A stretch of 31,804 nt of DNA from Deltaproteobacteria bacterium (GTDB lineage Bacteria > Desulfobacterota > Desulfobulbia > Desulfobulbales > VMSU01): contig JAJSAA010000129.1 of assembly GCA_024274995.1 (NCBI GenBank), positions 1 to 31,804 of the forward strand, given 5' to 3'. This document shows positions 16,958 to 26,227 of this stretch, one piece after another. Every line of letters begins with the position of its first letter. Positions within the stretch are counted from its first letter, which is position 1. The notes under the pieces were generated by a model. It made no database searches. It was not told the DNA's origin and saw nothing but the letters and a program-made list of their open reading frames with translations. The position numbers were made by a program, and so were the translations under genes.

Positions 16958-18583
16958 ATGGAACAGCAGCAACGTCAGCAAACCAGAAAATATGTCAGTC
17001 TGCTTCTCCGCCGTAAAAAGATAATTATATCATTTATGCTGTTCAGCCTCTTCGGGGGTCTGGCCTTTTACCTTAAAAGTCCCAAAGTCTATGAGTCCAC
17101 CGCCCTCCTCATCTATGAACGGGCCAAAATTAATCCCGGCAGTATGACCCCCCATGTCGAGACCCGCACCAAGGAGATGATCGCCACCCTTACCCAGCAA
17201 GTGACCAGCCGTTCCAGTCTGGAGTCCATCATCAAACAATTCAATCTCTACTCCAGAACCCGCCAGAAGCTGCCAATGGAGGATGTGGTCGACCTCATGC
17301 GCAGTAATGATGTCATTATAAAACCAGAGAAGGGCGATGTCTTCGAGGTTACCTTTCAAGGGCAAAACCCCCGGCAGGTAATGCAGGTCGCCAATGCCCT
17401 GGCCGCCAAGTTTATTGAAGAAAATCTGCGCTACCGTGAGGAAAGGGCTCGCGAGACCTCAGCCTACGCCTCCGACGAGATGAATATTTCTCAAGCCACC
17501 CTGACCAAGAAAGAGGCGGCCATGCGGGATTACAAGCTTAAATATTATAACGAGATGCCCCAGCAGTTTCAGAGCAATATGACCCGCCTGAGCGCTCTAC
17601 AGGATCAGCAGCAAAAGAACACAGACAGTATCCAGAATCTGGAGCGCACCAAGGTCATGATTCAGGAGCAAATAACTAAACGCAAAGATGCCCTGAACCA
17701 GCTTACCATGCAGGTTCAGCAACTTGGTGGCACTATCAGTCCCAACGACCAGGCCCTGAACGCAGACTCACCCTTAGCCTCCGTCATTAATAATATCAAC
17801 CGGAGCAAAGCGGCTCTCAGCAATCTTCTGCTGCGCTACACGAGCCGCCATCCAGAGGTTAAGCGTTTAAAGAAAAAGCTGGTGGAATTAGAAAAGAAAA
17901 AAGCGGCATTAGAGAAGGAAATACCGCCTTCTGCAGCCGGGAAGAATGATACGAACCAGACCTCGACCGACTCAATACTATACAGTAGAGACAAACAGCT
18001 GTCGCAATTATATCTCCAGCTCACCGAGGCTTCATTTAATATCAAGCTCATGCGCAAAAACGGTAAGGATATCCAAAAGCAGATACGCCAATACCAGGGC
18101 TGGATCGCCAAGACCCCGATCCGTGAAGCCGAATGGACGGCTCTGACCAGAGACTACAAGCAGCTTTACGATCATTTTCAGAAATTATTGGTGCGCAATT
18201 TGGAGGCAGAATCGGCCCAAAGTCTGGAACGGCGGCAAAAGGGCAGTCAGTTCAAGATTGTTGACTCTGCCTTTTATCCGGGCAAGCCAACTAAGCCTAA
18301 TTTCAGGAAAATCATGTTCGTGGCCCTGGGCCTGGGTCTGGCCCTCGGCGGAGGGCTGGCTCTTTTTCTCGAAATGGGGGACACCTCCTTCCGCGACGCT
18401 GAAGATCTGGAAAACTTTTTAGATCTGCCGGTTGTCTGCTCTCTGCCCCTGATTGTTTCAGATAAGGAGAAAAAATTAGGTCGCCTGAAGGCAATTGGCT
18501 GGTTCGTCCTCTTCTTGATCAGCCTCGTCGCTCTGACGGCTGTCACGCTGCATTACTATAACAACGGCCGCATTATTCTCTAA
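16958..18583 (+). CDS. Chain-length determinant (Wzz/GumC-like, XrtA-type)
   Basis: This 541-residue inner-membrane protein has TM1 at about 18-40 (KIIISFMLFSLFGGLAFYL), a long periplasmic part with predicted coiled coil (about 165-330), the GNVR region (about 388-435, TALTRDYKQLYDHFQ...GSQFKIVDSAFYP) and Pro-rich KPTKPNF before TM2 (about 449-468). A further hydrophobic segment lies near the C-terminus (about 512-532). The extra C-terminal segment and the absence of a fused kinase are typical of the XrtA-associated chain-length family. It sets polymer length together with the separate BY-kinase two genes downstream. The ATG has a good AAAGGA site. It is part of the EPS operon, with a 28-bp gap to the next gene. 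Confidence 0.88.
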   Translation: MEQQQRQQTRKYVSLLLRRKKIIISFMLFSLFGGLAFYLKSPKVYESTALLIYERAKINPGSMTPHVETRTKEMIATLTQQVTSRSSLESIIKQFNLYSRTRQKLPMEDVVDLMRSNDVIIKPEKGDVFEVTFQGQNPRQVMQVANALAAKFIEENLRYREERARETSAYASDEMNISQATLTKKEAAMRDYKLKYYNEMPQQFQSNMTRLSALQDQQQKNTDSIQNLERTKVMIQEQITKRKDALNQLTMQVQQLGGTISPNDQALNADSPLASVINNINRSKAALSNLLLRYTSRHPEVKRLKKKLVELEKKKAALEKEIPPSAAGKNDTNQTSTDSILYSRDKQLSQLYLQLTEASFNIKLMRKNGKDIQKQIRQYQGWIAKTPIREAEWTALTRDYKQLYDHFQKLLVRNLEAESAQSLERRQKGSQFKIVDSAFYPGKPTKPNFRKIMFVALGLGLALGGGLALFLEMGDTSFRDAEDLENFLDLPVVCSLPLIVSDKEKKLGRLKAIGWFVLFLISLVALTAVTLHYYNNGRIIL

Positions 18584-18611
18584 TTATCCAGCCCTTTCAG
18601 ACCAGGCTATC

Positions 18612-19628
18612 ATGTACACCAAATATTACGGCTTAGCGCACAAACCATTTTCCATAGTCCCTGACCCCAATACCGTATACATGAGCGAAGGGCACCAGGA
18701 GGCCCTCGCTATCCTGCGCTACGGGGTTATCGACCGCAAGGGCTTTCTCATGCTCACTGGCGGAGTTGGCACCGGCAAGACCACTCTGCTGCAGGTATTA
18801 CTGAAATCCATGGACAGCAATATCCATGTTTGCCTGCTGGCCAATCCAACCCTGTCGATAAATGATTTCTATTATTATCTCGCGGCCAAATACGGGCTCC
18901 GGGAATTTGAGGGAAACAAGGCAAAATTCATGTTAGATTTTGCCGATTTCCTTAAAAAATGCCGCCGGCAGAAGGAGCGGGTACTGTTAATTATTGACGA
19001 GGCCCATGCCATGCCCGTTGAACTCCTTGAGGAAATAAGGCTGCTCTCCAACCAGGAGTACCAGGAGTATGGGGTCATGAGTATCTTTCTGGTCGGCCAG
19101 CCGGAGTTAAATGAACATCTTACCCATGAACGGCTCCTTCCCCTTTTGCAGCGCATCGGTATCCGTTACCATCTTCAACCATTTTCATGGGAAGATACCG
19201 GGAAATATATTCTTTTCCGGCTTACCCGATCCGGCGGCCAAAGTGCCGAGATATTTACCAGACAGGCGATTGAACGGATACATGAACACAGCAAGGGGGT
19301 ACCGCGGCTGATCAATATAATCTGCGACCAGGCTCTGCTCTCCGGTTTTGCCGAAGGCTCACCGGTTATTGAGGAGGAGATGATTCAGCAATGTATTATG
19401 GATCTCAACATATACAATTCCGGCAACCCGCCGCCCCCGGCATCAAAAAATGCCGCCCTGAGCCGTTCCTGGCTTGTACTTAAAAATGTTTTGCTTACAA
19501 GTCTGTGGCTTTTGATTATCGTTGTTATTGTAATGGCTGCTCTCTTTGTATTTTGGGACATAAATTCCATTGGGATCATCAACAAGGCCGGCAACTGGCT
19601 GTTGGACTTTATCTTTAAATTGTTTTAG
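18612..19628 (+). CDS. ExeA-like AAA ATPase of EPS locus (XrtA-associated ATPase)
   Basis: This is a 338-residue protein with an AAA_22/ExeA-type ATPase: MYTKYYGLAHKPFSIVPDP at the N-terminus, Walker A GGVGTGKTT (50-58), Walker B VLLIIDEAH (124-132), a sensor-like LVGQPELNEHL (about 160-170) and the KGVPRLINIICDQAL segment (about 228-242). A Pro-rich linker leads to one C-terminal membrane helix (about 293-314), so it is inner-membrane anchored with the ATPase in the cytoplasm. This architecture and its position between the chain-length protein and the tyrosine kinase fit the PEP-CTERM/XrtA-associated ATPase family (TIGR03015-like). Its precise task in EPS export is not established. Confidence 0.85.
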   Translation: MYTKYYGLAHKPFSIVPDPNTVYMSEGHQEALAILRYGVIDRKGFLMLTGGVGTGKTTLLQVLLKSMDSNIHVCLLANPTLSINDFYYYLAAKYGLREFEGNKAKFMLDFADFLKKCRRQKERVLLIIDEAHAMPVELLEEIRLLSNQEYQEYGVMSIFLVGQPELNEHLTHERLLPLLQRIGIRYHLQPFSWEDTGKYILFRLTRSGGQSAEIFTRQAIERIHEHSKGVPRLINIICDQALLSGFAEGSPVIEEEMIQQCIMDLNIYNSGNPPPPASKNAALSRSWLVLKNVLLTSLWLLIIVVIVMAALFVFWDINSIGIINKAGNWLLDFIFKLF

Positions 19629-19641
19629 AGGGAGGACAGAC

Positions 19642-20514
19642 GTGGGCAAGGTATTCAAGGCGTTAAACAAGGCAATGGCCAATCCGGAAGAGAGCGCTTC
19701 CCCTCCGCCAACCGCACCCGACCCCGTGGTAAAAACAGGGCGGCAGCCACCACCTCCAAAGGCCGAGGTTCCTACAGCCAGCCTAACGGGAAGCATGGAT
19801 AACACCTCCGGTGTAAATAACTGGGATGAAAAATTAGTGGCTTTCTCGGCCCCTTCCTCGATTATTACCGAGAATATACGCCATCTGCGTAACCGGATAT
19901 TACACCCCCCCGCCGGCGGCCCCGCCCTGCGCCGGGTTATGGTTACCAGCGCTCTGCCGGGCGAGGGGAAAAGCATGCTCTGCGCCAATCTGGCCATCTC
20001 CATGGCCCAGGGCCTTGAACAGCACGCTCTACTCGTGGACTGTGACCTGCGACGTTCCAGTCTGGCCCAGATGCTGGCAGTAAACAACAGCCAGGGGCTG
20101 AGCAATTATCTTCAGCATGATCGTGAGCTTGGGGAGGTAATCCGCCAGACGGGACTGCCGAAATTGTCCCTCTTACCCAGCGGCTCCAGACCCATGAACC
20201 CTGCCGAGCTTTTGGACTCTAAGCGGGTTGGTGAGATGTTCGATGAACTGTCCAACCGCTATGATGACCGCTTTATAATTATTGATACCCCGCCCCTGCC
20301 AATGGCCGCCGAGACGACAGTCCTGTCCGAGCAGGTGGATGGTATCATCATCGTGGTACGCTGGGGCAGAGCTGCCCGTGAGCAGGTCAGGCAGATGACC
20401 GAAAATCTAAAAAAAGACAAGATCATCGGCGTAGTATTCAACGCCTTTGAACAGGATATATTAAGCGCCAAACTTACCGGTTACGAGCCCTACGGCCATT
20501 ACGGAGGCTATTAG
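19642..20514 (+). CDS. Bacterial tyrosine autokinase (BY-kinase) of EPS locus
   Basis: This is a 290-residue cytoplasmic P-loop kinase: Walker A ALPGEGKS (104-111), Walker A' LLVDCD (130-135) and Walker B FIIIDTPP (211-218). The C-terminal tyrosine cluster YEPYGHYGGY (Tyr 281, 284, 287, 290) is the autophosphorylation site expected for this family. The N-terminal ~65 residues are Pro-rich and probably disordered. The start is GTG at 19642, chosen because a strong GGGAGG site lies 8 nt upstream. The alternative in-frame TTG at 19570 is inside the preceding gene. It should cycle phosphorylation with the Wzz protein to control EPS length and export. The separate kinase and chain-length genes match XrtA-style loci and differ from fused Wzc. 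Confidence 0.9.
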   Translation: MGKVFKALNKAMANPEESASPPPTAPDPVVKTGRQPPPPKAEVPTASLTGSMDNTSGVNNWDEKLVAFSAPSSIITENIRHLRNRILHPPAGGPALRRVMVTSALPGEGKSMLCANLAISMAQGLEQHALLVDCDLRRSSLAQMLAVNNSQGLSNYLQHDRELGEVIRQTGLPKLSLLPSGSRPMNPAELLDSKRVGEMFDELSNRYDDRFIIIDTPPLPMAAETTVLSEQVDGIIIVVRWGRAAREQVRQMTENLKKDKIIGVVFNAFEQDILSAKLTGYEPYGHYGGY

Positions 20515-20521
20515 AAGATCC

Positions 20522-21904
20522 ATGCCCTACATTTCAGGTCAATATTACCCAATCCGCCGGATTGTTTTTTTTCTCGGCGAGGGAGCCTTGATTTTCCTGG
20601 CCATCTTTTTAATGCATATGTTCTTCATGGGCCAGGACGCCTTTCTACTCCACGAAAACGAGTGCCTGCTCCGAACCTCGCTCGTTACCATAGTGTTCAT
20701 GCTCTGCCTCTATTTTTTTGACCTCTATGACTTAGATGTCTATTCATCCGTGGCTGACACCGCCACCCGCATGACCCAGGCCTTTGGTTTCGGCTGTATC
20801 ATACTCGCCATAATTTATTACCTCTTCCCCTCCAGTATCATCCCCACCCGCATCTTCCTGCTGGGATATTTGTTAATCTGCGTATTGTTAGCCCTGTGGC
20901 GTTTCGTTTACATCACCGCCTTAAATAAACGATTATTGGCCGAGCCCGTTATTATGCTGGGCAGCGGTAAGCTGGCCGCCGACATTGCCAACGTAATAAT
21001 GAACCGTATTGATGCCGGTTACCAGATCGCCGCCATTGTCGGTCATGAGCAACCGCTCTTTCCCATTGACGATATCCCGTTTTATAAGCACAATGAAAAC
21101 TTAGCTGATATCTGCCTGCGGCATAAGTCGGAGATAATCGTAGCCGCCTTGGACGACCGCCGCGGTACCATGCCGGTTCATGATTTAATCGACTGTAAAT
21201 TAAACGGGGTGCGGATATTGGCTGGAATCAGTTTTTTTGAAAAGCTGACCGGCAAAATAATGGTTGAACGGGTCAATCCAGACTGGATCATCTACTCCAG
21301 CGGATTTTCCACCGGCCGGCTTCTAAACGCAGTAAAACGAGGAATAGATATCCTGTTAGCCTCCCTGGGACTGGTCCTATCGGCACCCATAATGCTGGTA
21401 AGCGCCATTATTATCAAGCTTGAATCTCCAGGCCCCGTTTTCTATCTGCAAACCAGGGTTGGTCTGCGCGGTAAAAATTTCAAGGTAATAAAATTTCGTT
21501 CAATGCGCCAGGATGCCGAAAAAGAAGGGGCAGTCTGGGCCGCGGCCAACGACAACAGAGTAACCCGCTTTGGCGGCTTCGCTCGCCAGGTACGTATTGA
21601 TGAACTCCCCCAGTTATGGAATGTCCTGAAAGGCGAAATGAGTTTTGTGGGGCCGCGGCCGGAGAGACCCGTCTTTGTCGAGATGCTGAGCCGGAAAATC
21701 CCCTATTATTCCCTGCGCCATAACATAAAACCGGGGGTTACTGGCTGGGCCCAGATATGTTATCCTTACGGGGCCTCGGAAGAGGATGCCCTGCGCAAGC
21801 TGGAGTTCGATCTCTACTACCTAAAAAATATCTCCCTGTCTCTCGACAGCTGGATTATATTTAAAACCATCAAGACGGTATTGTTCCGCAAGGGTGGACG
21901 GTAG
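20522..21904 (+). CDS. Initiating undecaprenyl-phosphate sugar transferase (EpsB/WbaP-like, TIGR03013 style)
   Basis: This is a 460-residue membrane protein. Four N-terminal hydrophobic segments (about 13-35, 49-66, 81-100, 106-127) are followed by a nucleotide-binding-like region (about 130-240) and the C-terminal bacterial sugar transferase domain. That domain has the membrane hairpin ILLASLGLVLSAPIMLVSAIII (about 274-295), KFRSMRQDAE, DELPQLWNVLKGEMSFVGPRPERP and KPGVTGWAQ. It should attach the first sugar-1-phosphate (hexose or HexNAc type) to undecaprenyl phosphate, starting the EPS repeat unit. It starts 7 bp after the BY-kinase, within the operon. The layout resembles PEP-CTERM/XrtA-associated transferases. 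The exact donor sugar cannot be read from the sequence. Confidence 0.9.
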   Translation: MPYISGQYYPIRRIVFFLGEGALIFLAIFLMHMFFMGQDAFLLHENECLLRTSLVTIVFMLCLYFFDLYDLDVYSSVADTATRMTQAFGFGCIILAIIYYLFPSSIIPTRIFLLGYLLICVLLALWRFVYITALNKRLLAEPVIMLGSGKLAADIANVIMNRIDAGYQIAAIVGHEQPLFPIDDIPFYKHNENLADICLRHKSEIIVAALDDRRGTMPVHDLIDCKLNGVRILAGISFFEKLTGKIMVERVNPDWIIYSSGFSTGRLLNAVKRGIDILLASLGLVLSAPIMLVSAIIIKLESPGPVFYLQTRVGLRGKNFKVIKFRSMRQDAEKEGAVWAAANDNRVTRFGGFARQVRIDELPQLWNVLKGEMSFVGPRPERPVFVEMLSRKIPYYSLRHNIKPGVTGWAQICYPYGASEEDALRKLEFDLYYLKNISLSLDSWIIFKTIKTVLFRKGGR

Positions 21905-21936
21905 CTTTTTCACAATTATAACAAGAAGAGGAAATA

Positions 21937-23775
21937 ATGTGCGGCATTGTCGGTTATATCGGTTCAAAACGGGTTGTTCCCATAATTATCGAAGGTCTGA
22001 AGAGGCTGGCCTATCGAGGCTATGACTCTGCCGGTCTGGTCTATCTTGATGACGGCCATCTGACCAAGCATCGAGCCGCCGGTAAGCTCAGCAACCTGGC
22101 GGACATCATGGAGGAAATCAATGCCGACAGCCGCATGGGGCTGGGCCACACCCGCTGGGCCACCCACGGCTCACCCACCGAGGACAACGCCCACCCCCAC
22201 AGCGATTGTAAGGGTGAGTTGGCCATTGTTCATAACGGTATTATTGAAAACTACAACTCCCTGCGCCGTGACCTGATCAAGAGAGGCCATAAATTCACCT
22301 CTGAGACCGACACCGAGGTGCTGGCCCATCTTATTGAGGAGAATCTTGACGGCGACCTAACCGCCGCCGTCCGTCTCGCGGTAAAGCAGGTGGAGGGCTC
22401 ATTCGCCCTGGGGGTCATCTGGGCCGCGCAGCCTGACCGACTGGTGGCAGTGCGGCACCAGAGTCCTCTTGTTCTCGGAGTTAAAGAGGGCAGCGGTTAT
22501 TTTATGGCCTCTGATATCCCCGCCCTCCTGCCCTATACCAAACGGGTTGTCTTTTTAGAGGATGGTGACCTCGCCGTCCTCCAGCGGGATTCCTGCCACA
22601 TAAGCCGCTTGACGGATGCGAGTGCCGTGGAGCGCCCCTGGCAGGAGATTTCCTGGAATACCAGTATGGCCGAGAAGGGGGGCTACAAACACTTCATGCT
22701 CAAGGAGATATTTGAGCAGCCCCAGGCTATTTTAAATACCCTCCGCGGCCGTTTTGAACCGGAGACGGGGATTGTTGATCTCCCCGAGATAGGGCTTTCA
22801 GGCGCAGAGATAAAGGCCATAAAGCGGATATCTCTCGTGGCCTGCGGCACCTCCTGGCATGCGGCTCTCGTGGCCAAATACTGGCTGGAGAAGTGGGCCG
22901 CCATCCCCGTTGATGTTGATATTGCCTCGGAATTCCGCTACCGCCGTCTGCTTCTTGATGAAAGCTCCCTTGTTATCCCCATTTCTCAGTCCGGTGAAAC
23001 TGCCGACACCCTGGCTGGAATGCGCCTGGCCCGTACTATGGGGGCCAAAATAATCGCCATCTGTAATGTGGTGGGCACCACCGTCACGAGAGAGGCGGCT
23101 GGCACCATTTACACCCATGCCGGGCCTGAGATCGGCGTGGCCTCCACCAAGGCCTTTACCTGTCAGTTAACGGCTCTTTTTCTCCTGACCCTCTATCTCG
23201 GTCAGATCAGGGGCACGATCTCCCAGGAGGAATCCCGTTCTCTTGGCAATGTCCTACTGGAAATCCCCGTCATTCTCGAAGCGGAAATGCCGCGTCTGCA
23301 AAAGGATATCGAGCCAATTGTGGCAAAGTTCATGAAGTGCCGGGACTTCCTCTATCTGGGCCGGGGGGTGAATTTTCCCATCGCCTTGGAGGGGGCGCTG
23401 AAGCTCAAGGAAATCTCCTATATTCACGCCGAAGGCTATGCCGCGGGCGAGTTAAAGCATGGCCCCATCGCCCTCATTGATCAGGAAATGCCGGTGCTGG
23501 CCCTGGCTCCCAGGGACGGGGTATATGCCAAGGTAATCTCCAATGTTGAAGAGGTTAAGGCCCGCAATGGCCGCCTGATCCTGGTGGGCAGCGCCGGAGA
23601 CGACAATCTGGCCCGCATCGCGGAGTATGTTATCCAGCTACCGGAGATTCACGAGGATCTTAATCCCATCCTCTATGCCATTCCCATGCAATTGCTGGCC
23701 TACGGTATTGCCAACGCCAGGGGGTGCGATGTTGATCAACCGAGAAACCTGGCCAAGAGTGTCACGGTTGAATAA
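21937..23775 (+). CDS. glmS: Glutamine-fructose-6-phosphate aminotransferase (isomerizing)
   Basis: This is a 612-residue enzyme. It begins MCGIVGYIG, with Cys2 the N-terminal nucleophile of the glutaminase domain (about 1-235; RGYDSAG, HTRWATHG, HNGIIENY). Two SIS domains follow (about 285-420 and 455-600), with SQSGETADT, GVASTKAFTCQ and the EGYAAGELKHGPIALI motif, and the family-typical end PRNLAKSVTVE. It makes glucosamine-6-phosphate from fructose-6-phosphate and glutamine, the entry to UDP-GlcNAc. The ATG has an AAGAAGAGGA site upstream. Its place inside the EPS operon suggests dedicated supply of amino sugar for the polymer, though it could also be the only glmS of the cell. No glmS-ribozyme-like leader is visible in the 32-bp gap. 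Confidence 0.97.
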   Translation: MCGIVGYIGSKRVVPIIIEGLKRLAYRGYDSAGLVYLDDGHLTKHRAAGKLSNLADIMEEINADSRMGLGHTRWATHGSPTEDNAHPHSDCKGELAIVHNGIIENYNSLRRDLIKRGHKFTSETDTEVLAHLIEENLDGDLTAAVRLAVKQVEGSFALGVIWAAQPDRLVAVRHQSPLVLGVKEGSGYFMASDIPALLPYTKRVVFLEDGDLAVLQRDSCHISRLTDASAVERPWQEISWNTSMAEKGGYKHFMLKEIFEQPQAILNTLRGRFEPETGIVDLPEIGLSGAEIKAIKRISLVACGTSWHAALVAKYWLEKWAAIPVDVDIASEFRYRRLLLDESSLVIPISQSGETADTLAGMRLARTMGAKIIAICNVVGTTVTREAAGTIYTHAGPEIGVASTKAFTCQLTALFLLTLYLGQIRGTISQEESRSLGNVLLEIPVILEAEMPRLQKDIEPIVAKFMKCRDFLYLGRGVNFPIALEGALKLKEISYIHAEGYAAGELKHGPIALIDQEMPVLALAPRDGVYAKVISNVEEVKARNGRLILVGSAGDDNLARIAEYVIQLPEIHEDLNPILYAIPMQLLAYGIANARGCDVDQPRNLAKSVTVE

Positions 23776-23776
23776 G

Positions 23777-23805
23777 CAGAGTAACAGGCATACCTGGTTA
23801 CTCTG
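23777..23805 (+). other. Intercistronic hairpin after glmS
   Basis: CAGAGTAACAGG (23777-23788) and CCTGGTTACTCTG (23793-23805) form a 12-bp stem with one bulged base and a 4-base loop, immediately after the glmS stop. No T-run follows, so it is more likely an mRNA-stabilising or processing hairpin than an intrinsic terminator. Confidence 0.55.
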
Positions 23806-23879
23806 ACCCAACGAAACACGAAAATAACTTTCATATATCAAACAACCATGAGATGATCGTGGACAATTAAGGAACAGCT

Positions 23880-24887
23880 ATGCGTAAAATTCTTATCACC
23901 GGCGCCGCTGGTTTTATTGGTAGTTTTTTAAGCCAGCGCCTCTTGTCCCAGGATTGGGAGGTAACCGGCATTGATAATTTAAATGATTATTACGATCCAG
24001 CCTTAAAACGTGGCCGTCTGGCCCAAATACCACCTATAGCACCCTTCACCTTTGTTCAGGGCGATATAGCCGACCGGCCGTTGATGGCCGAATTATTTGC
24101 CAAACATAAATTTGACGTTGTGGTCAACCTGGCCGCTCAGGCGGGGGTACGTTATTCCTTAGAGAATCCCAACTCCTATGTGGATGCCAATGTGGTGGGC
24201 TTTGTTAATCTTCTCGAAGGCTGCCGCCACTCCGGCGTAAGGCATTTTGTCTTCGCCTCCTCAAGCTCGGTGTACGGCGGCAATGTCCGCACCCCCTTTT
24301 CGGTGCATGATAATGTTGATCATCCTGTCTCCCTGTACGCTGCCACCAAGAAGGCCAACGAGCTCATGGCCCATAGTTACAGCCATCTCTACGGCCTGCC
24401 GACTACCGGCTTACGTTTTTTCACGGTTTACGGCCCCTGGGGGCGGCCTGATATGGCTTATTTTCTTTTTACCAAGGCCATATTAAGTGGTAAACCCATC
24501 AAAATTTTTAATAATGGTAAAATGAAGCGTGATTTTACCTACATTGATGATATAATAGAGGGCGTAGTAAGAGTAATCGACCAACCGCCGCGTCCAAATC
24601 CAGACTGGGACAAACTTAATCCTGATCCGGCCTCCAGCTGGTGTCCTTATCATATTTATAATATCGGCAATAATCACCAGGAAGACTTGATGCATTATAT
24701 AGAGGTATTAGAGGACTGCCTGGGCCAGAAGGCGGTCAAGGAATTCCTGCCCATGCAAAATGGCGACGTTAAGGAGACCTTTGCCGATGTGGATGATCTG
24801 GTACGCGCCATTGATTTTAAACCGCGCACCTCCATAGAGGAGGGCCTGCGGCGCTTTGTGGATTGGTACAAAGTTTATTATCTGTAA
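23880..24887 (+). CDS. UDP-glucuronate 4-epimerase (NAD-dependent epimerase/dehydratase)
   Basis: This is a 335-residue extended short-chain dehydrogenase. It has GAAGFIG (8-14) for NAD binding, FASSSSVYGG (125-134) and the catalytic Y153-x3-K157 in SLYAATKKANE. GIDNLNDYYDPALKRGRL near the N-terminus and RFFTVYGPWGRPDMAYF are typical of the UDP-glucuronate 4-epimerase group rather than GalE. It should convert UDP-GlcA to UDP-GalA, using the product of the next gene. An AAGGAA site precedes the ATG. The adjacency with UDP-glucose dehydrogenase (24-bp gap) supports the uronic-acid route. Other sugar-nucleotide epimerases of the same group are a lesser possibility. Confidence 0.9.
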   Translation: MRKILITGAAGFIGSFLSQRLLSQDWEVTGIDNLNDYYDPALKRGRLAQIPPIAPFTFVQGDIADRPLMAELFAKHKFDVVVNLAAQAGVRYSLENPNSYVDANVVGFVNLLEGCRHSGVRHFVFASSSSVYGGNVRTPFSVHDNVDHPVSLYAATKKANELMAHSYSHLYGLPTTGLRFFTVYGPWGRPDMAYFLFTKAILSGKPIKIFNNGKMKRDFTYIDDIIEGVVRVIDQPPRPNPDWDKLNPDPASSWCPYHIYNIGNNHQEDLMHYIEVLEDCLGQKAVKEFLPMQNGDVKETFADVDDLVRAIDFKPRTSIEEGLRRFVDWYKVYYL

Positions 24888-24910
24888 TAGACAAAAAACA
24901 AAAAAATAAA

Positions 24911-26215
24911 ATGAATATAACTATGATTGGTACCGGCTATGTGGGGCTGGTAACAGGCTCCTGCCTGGCTGAATTCGGCCATCAGGTAACCTGCATGGAC
25001 AAAGCAACTGAAAAGATTCGGGCCTTAAACGAAGGGAACATCCCCATTTATGAGCCGGGCCTGGAACAACTGGTAGCCAGTAATGTCAAGGAGGAACGGC
25101 TGCGTTTCACCACGGACATGAAAGCGGCAGTTGAATCGGCTCAGGCGGTATTCATCGCCGTTGGCACCCCGGCATCCAGACGTGGTGACGGCTATGCGGA
25201 TCTGACTTATATCTATGCCGCGGCCCGGGAGCTGGCTCATTATCTCTGTGATTACACGGTGGTAATTGATAAAAGTACAGTCCCGGTAGGTACTGCGAGT
25301 CAGGTGGCGCGAGTTATTCGGGAAGAAAATCCAACGGCGGATTTTGATATTATCTCCAACCCTGAATTTTTGCGGGAGGGGGCGGCTATTAACGATTTTA
25401 TGCGGCCCGACCGGGTGGTAATCGGCACTGAGTCAGCCAAGGCAACCGCTGTCATGCGCGAGATTTACAACCCCTTATATCTTATCTCAACCCCTATTGT
25501 GGCCACCAATCTTGAGACGGCAGAACTCATTAAATATGCCGCCAACGCCTTTCTGGCCATTAAAATTTCCTTTATCAACGAAATTGCCGGTATATGTGAA
25601 GAGGTGGGTGCCGATGTAGTTGATCTGGCTCGGGCGGTGGGCTTAGACGGCCGCATTGGCAGTAAATTTCTTCATCCTGGGCCTGGATACGGAGGTTCAT
25701 GCTTCCCCAAAGATACCATAGCTCTTTTGCGTATTGCCCAGGAAAATGGAGTTGCCGCTCGTCTCGTGGAGGCCGGGGTAGAGGTTAATGCCGCTCAAAA
25801 AGCCCGCATGGTGAAAAAGATCATTGATGCCCTGGGCGGTGTTGTGGCCGGTAAAACGATTGCCGCCCTGGGGTTAACCTTTAAGCCGGAAACCGATGAC
25901 CTGAGGGAGGCCCCGGCCATGACCATTCTGCCCCCCCTGCTAGAGAGAGGCGGCCGAATTCAGGTTCACGACCCCCAGGCCATGCCGGAGGCAGCCCGGC
26001 TGCTACCGGATTTTCATTATACTAATTCAGCCTATGAAGCCTGTGAAAATGCTGATGCCGTGGTACTTTTCACCGAGTGGAATCAATACCGGGCCCTTGA
26101 TCTTGGACGGCTCAAAAAGATAATGAAACAACCGGTTTTTATTGATTTACGTAATGTCTATGAACCAGAGGCTATGCGGGCCGCGGGTTTTATCTACAGC
26201 AGTATCGGCCGCTGA
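24911..26215 (+). CDS. ugd: UDP-glucose 6-dehydrogenase
   Basis: This 434-residue enzyme has N-terminal Rossmann motif GTGYVGL (7-13), central EFLREGAAINDF, the catalytic Cys264 in GPGYGGSCFPKD, and the C-terminal domain with LGLTFKPETDDLREAP. It oxidises UDP-glucose twice with NAD to UDP-glucuronate, the substrate for the epimerase just upstream. ATG 24911 is chosen because the protein family begins at MxITMIGTGYVG; an upstream in-frame start would overlap the epimerase and add 16 unrelated residues. The gap of 23 bp is AT-rich without a strong ribosome-binding site. It is the last gene of the EPS operon before repeat copy E. Confidence 0.95.
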   Translation: MNITMIGTGYVGLVTGSCLAEFGHQVTCMDKATEKIRALNEGNIPIYEPGLEQLVASNVKEERLRFTTDMKAAVESAQAVFIAVGTPASRRGDGYADLTYIYAAARELAHYLCDYTVVIDKSTVPVGTASQVARVIREENPTADFDIISNPEFLREGAAINDFMRPDRVVIGTESAKATAVMREIYNPLYLISTPIVATNLETAELIKYAANAFLAIKISFINEIAGICEEVGADVVDLARAVGLDGRIGSKFLHPGPGYGGSCFPKDTIALLRIAQENGVAARLVEAGVEVNAAQKARMVKKIIDALGGVVAGKTIAALGLTFKPETDDLREAPAMTILPPLLERGGRIQVHDPQAMPEAARLLPDFHYTNSAYEACENADAVVLFTEWNQYRALDLGRLKKIMKQPVFIDLRNVYEPEAMRAAGFIYSSIGR

Positions 26216-26227
26216 CCGCGAAATTTG

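Noticed and set aside
19443..20105. 220-residue open frame on the minus strand opposite the BY-kinase
   Set aside because: It lies antisense to a gene with complete Walker motifs, is rich in Arg/Ser/Gly as expected for a shadow frame, and has no ribosome-binding site.
21905..21936. glmS ribozyme leader
   Set aside because: The gap is only 32 bp, too short for the ribozyme, and holds only a ribosome-binding site.
23777..23805. Copy of the GTAAC dispersed repeat after glmS
   Set aside because: It contains GTAACAG and GTTAC in a hairpin but lacks the TTTAGG/CCTAAA core, so it is listed as a separate hairpin.
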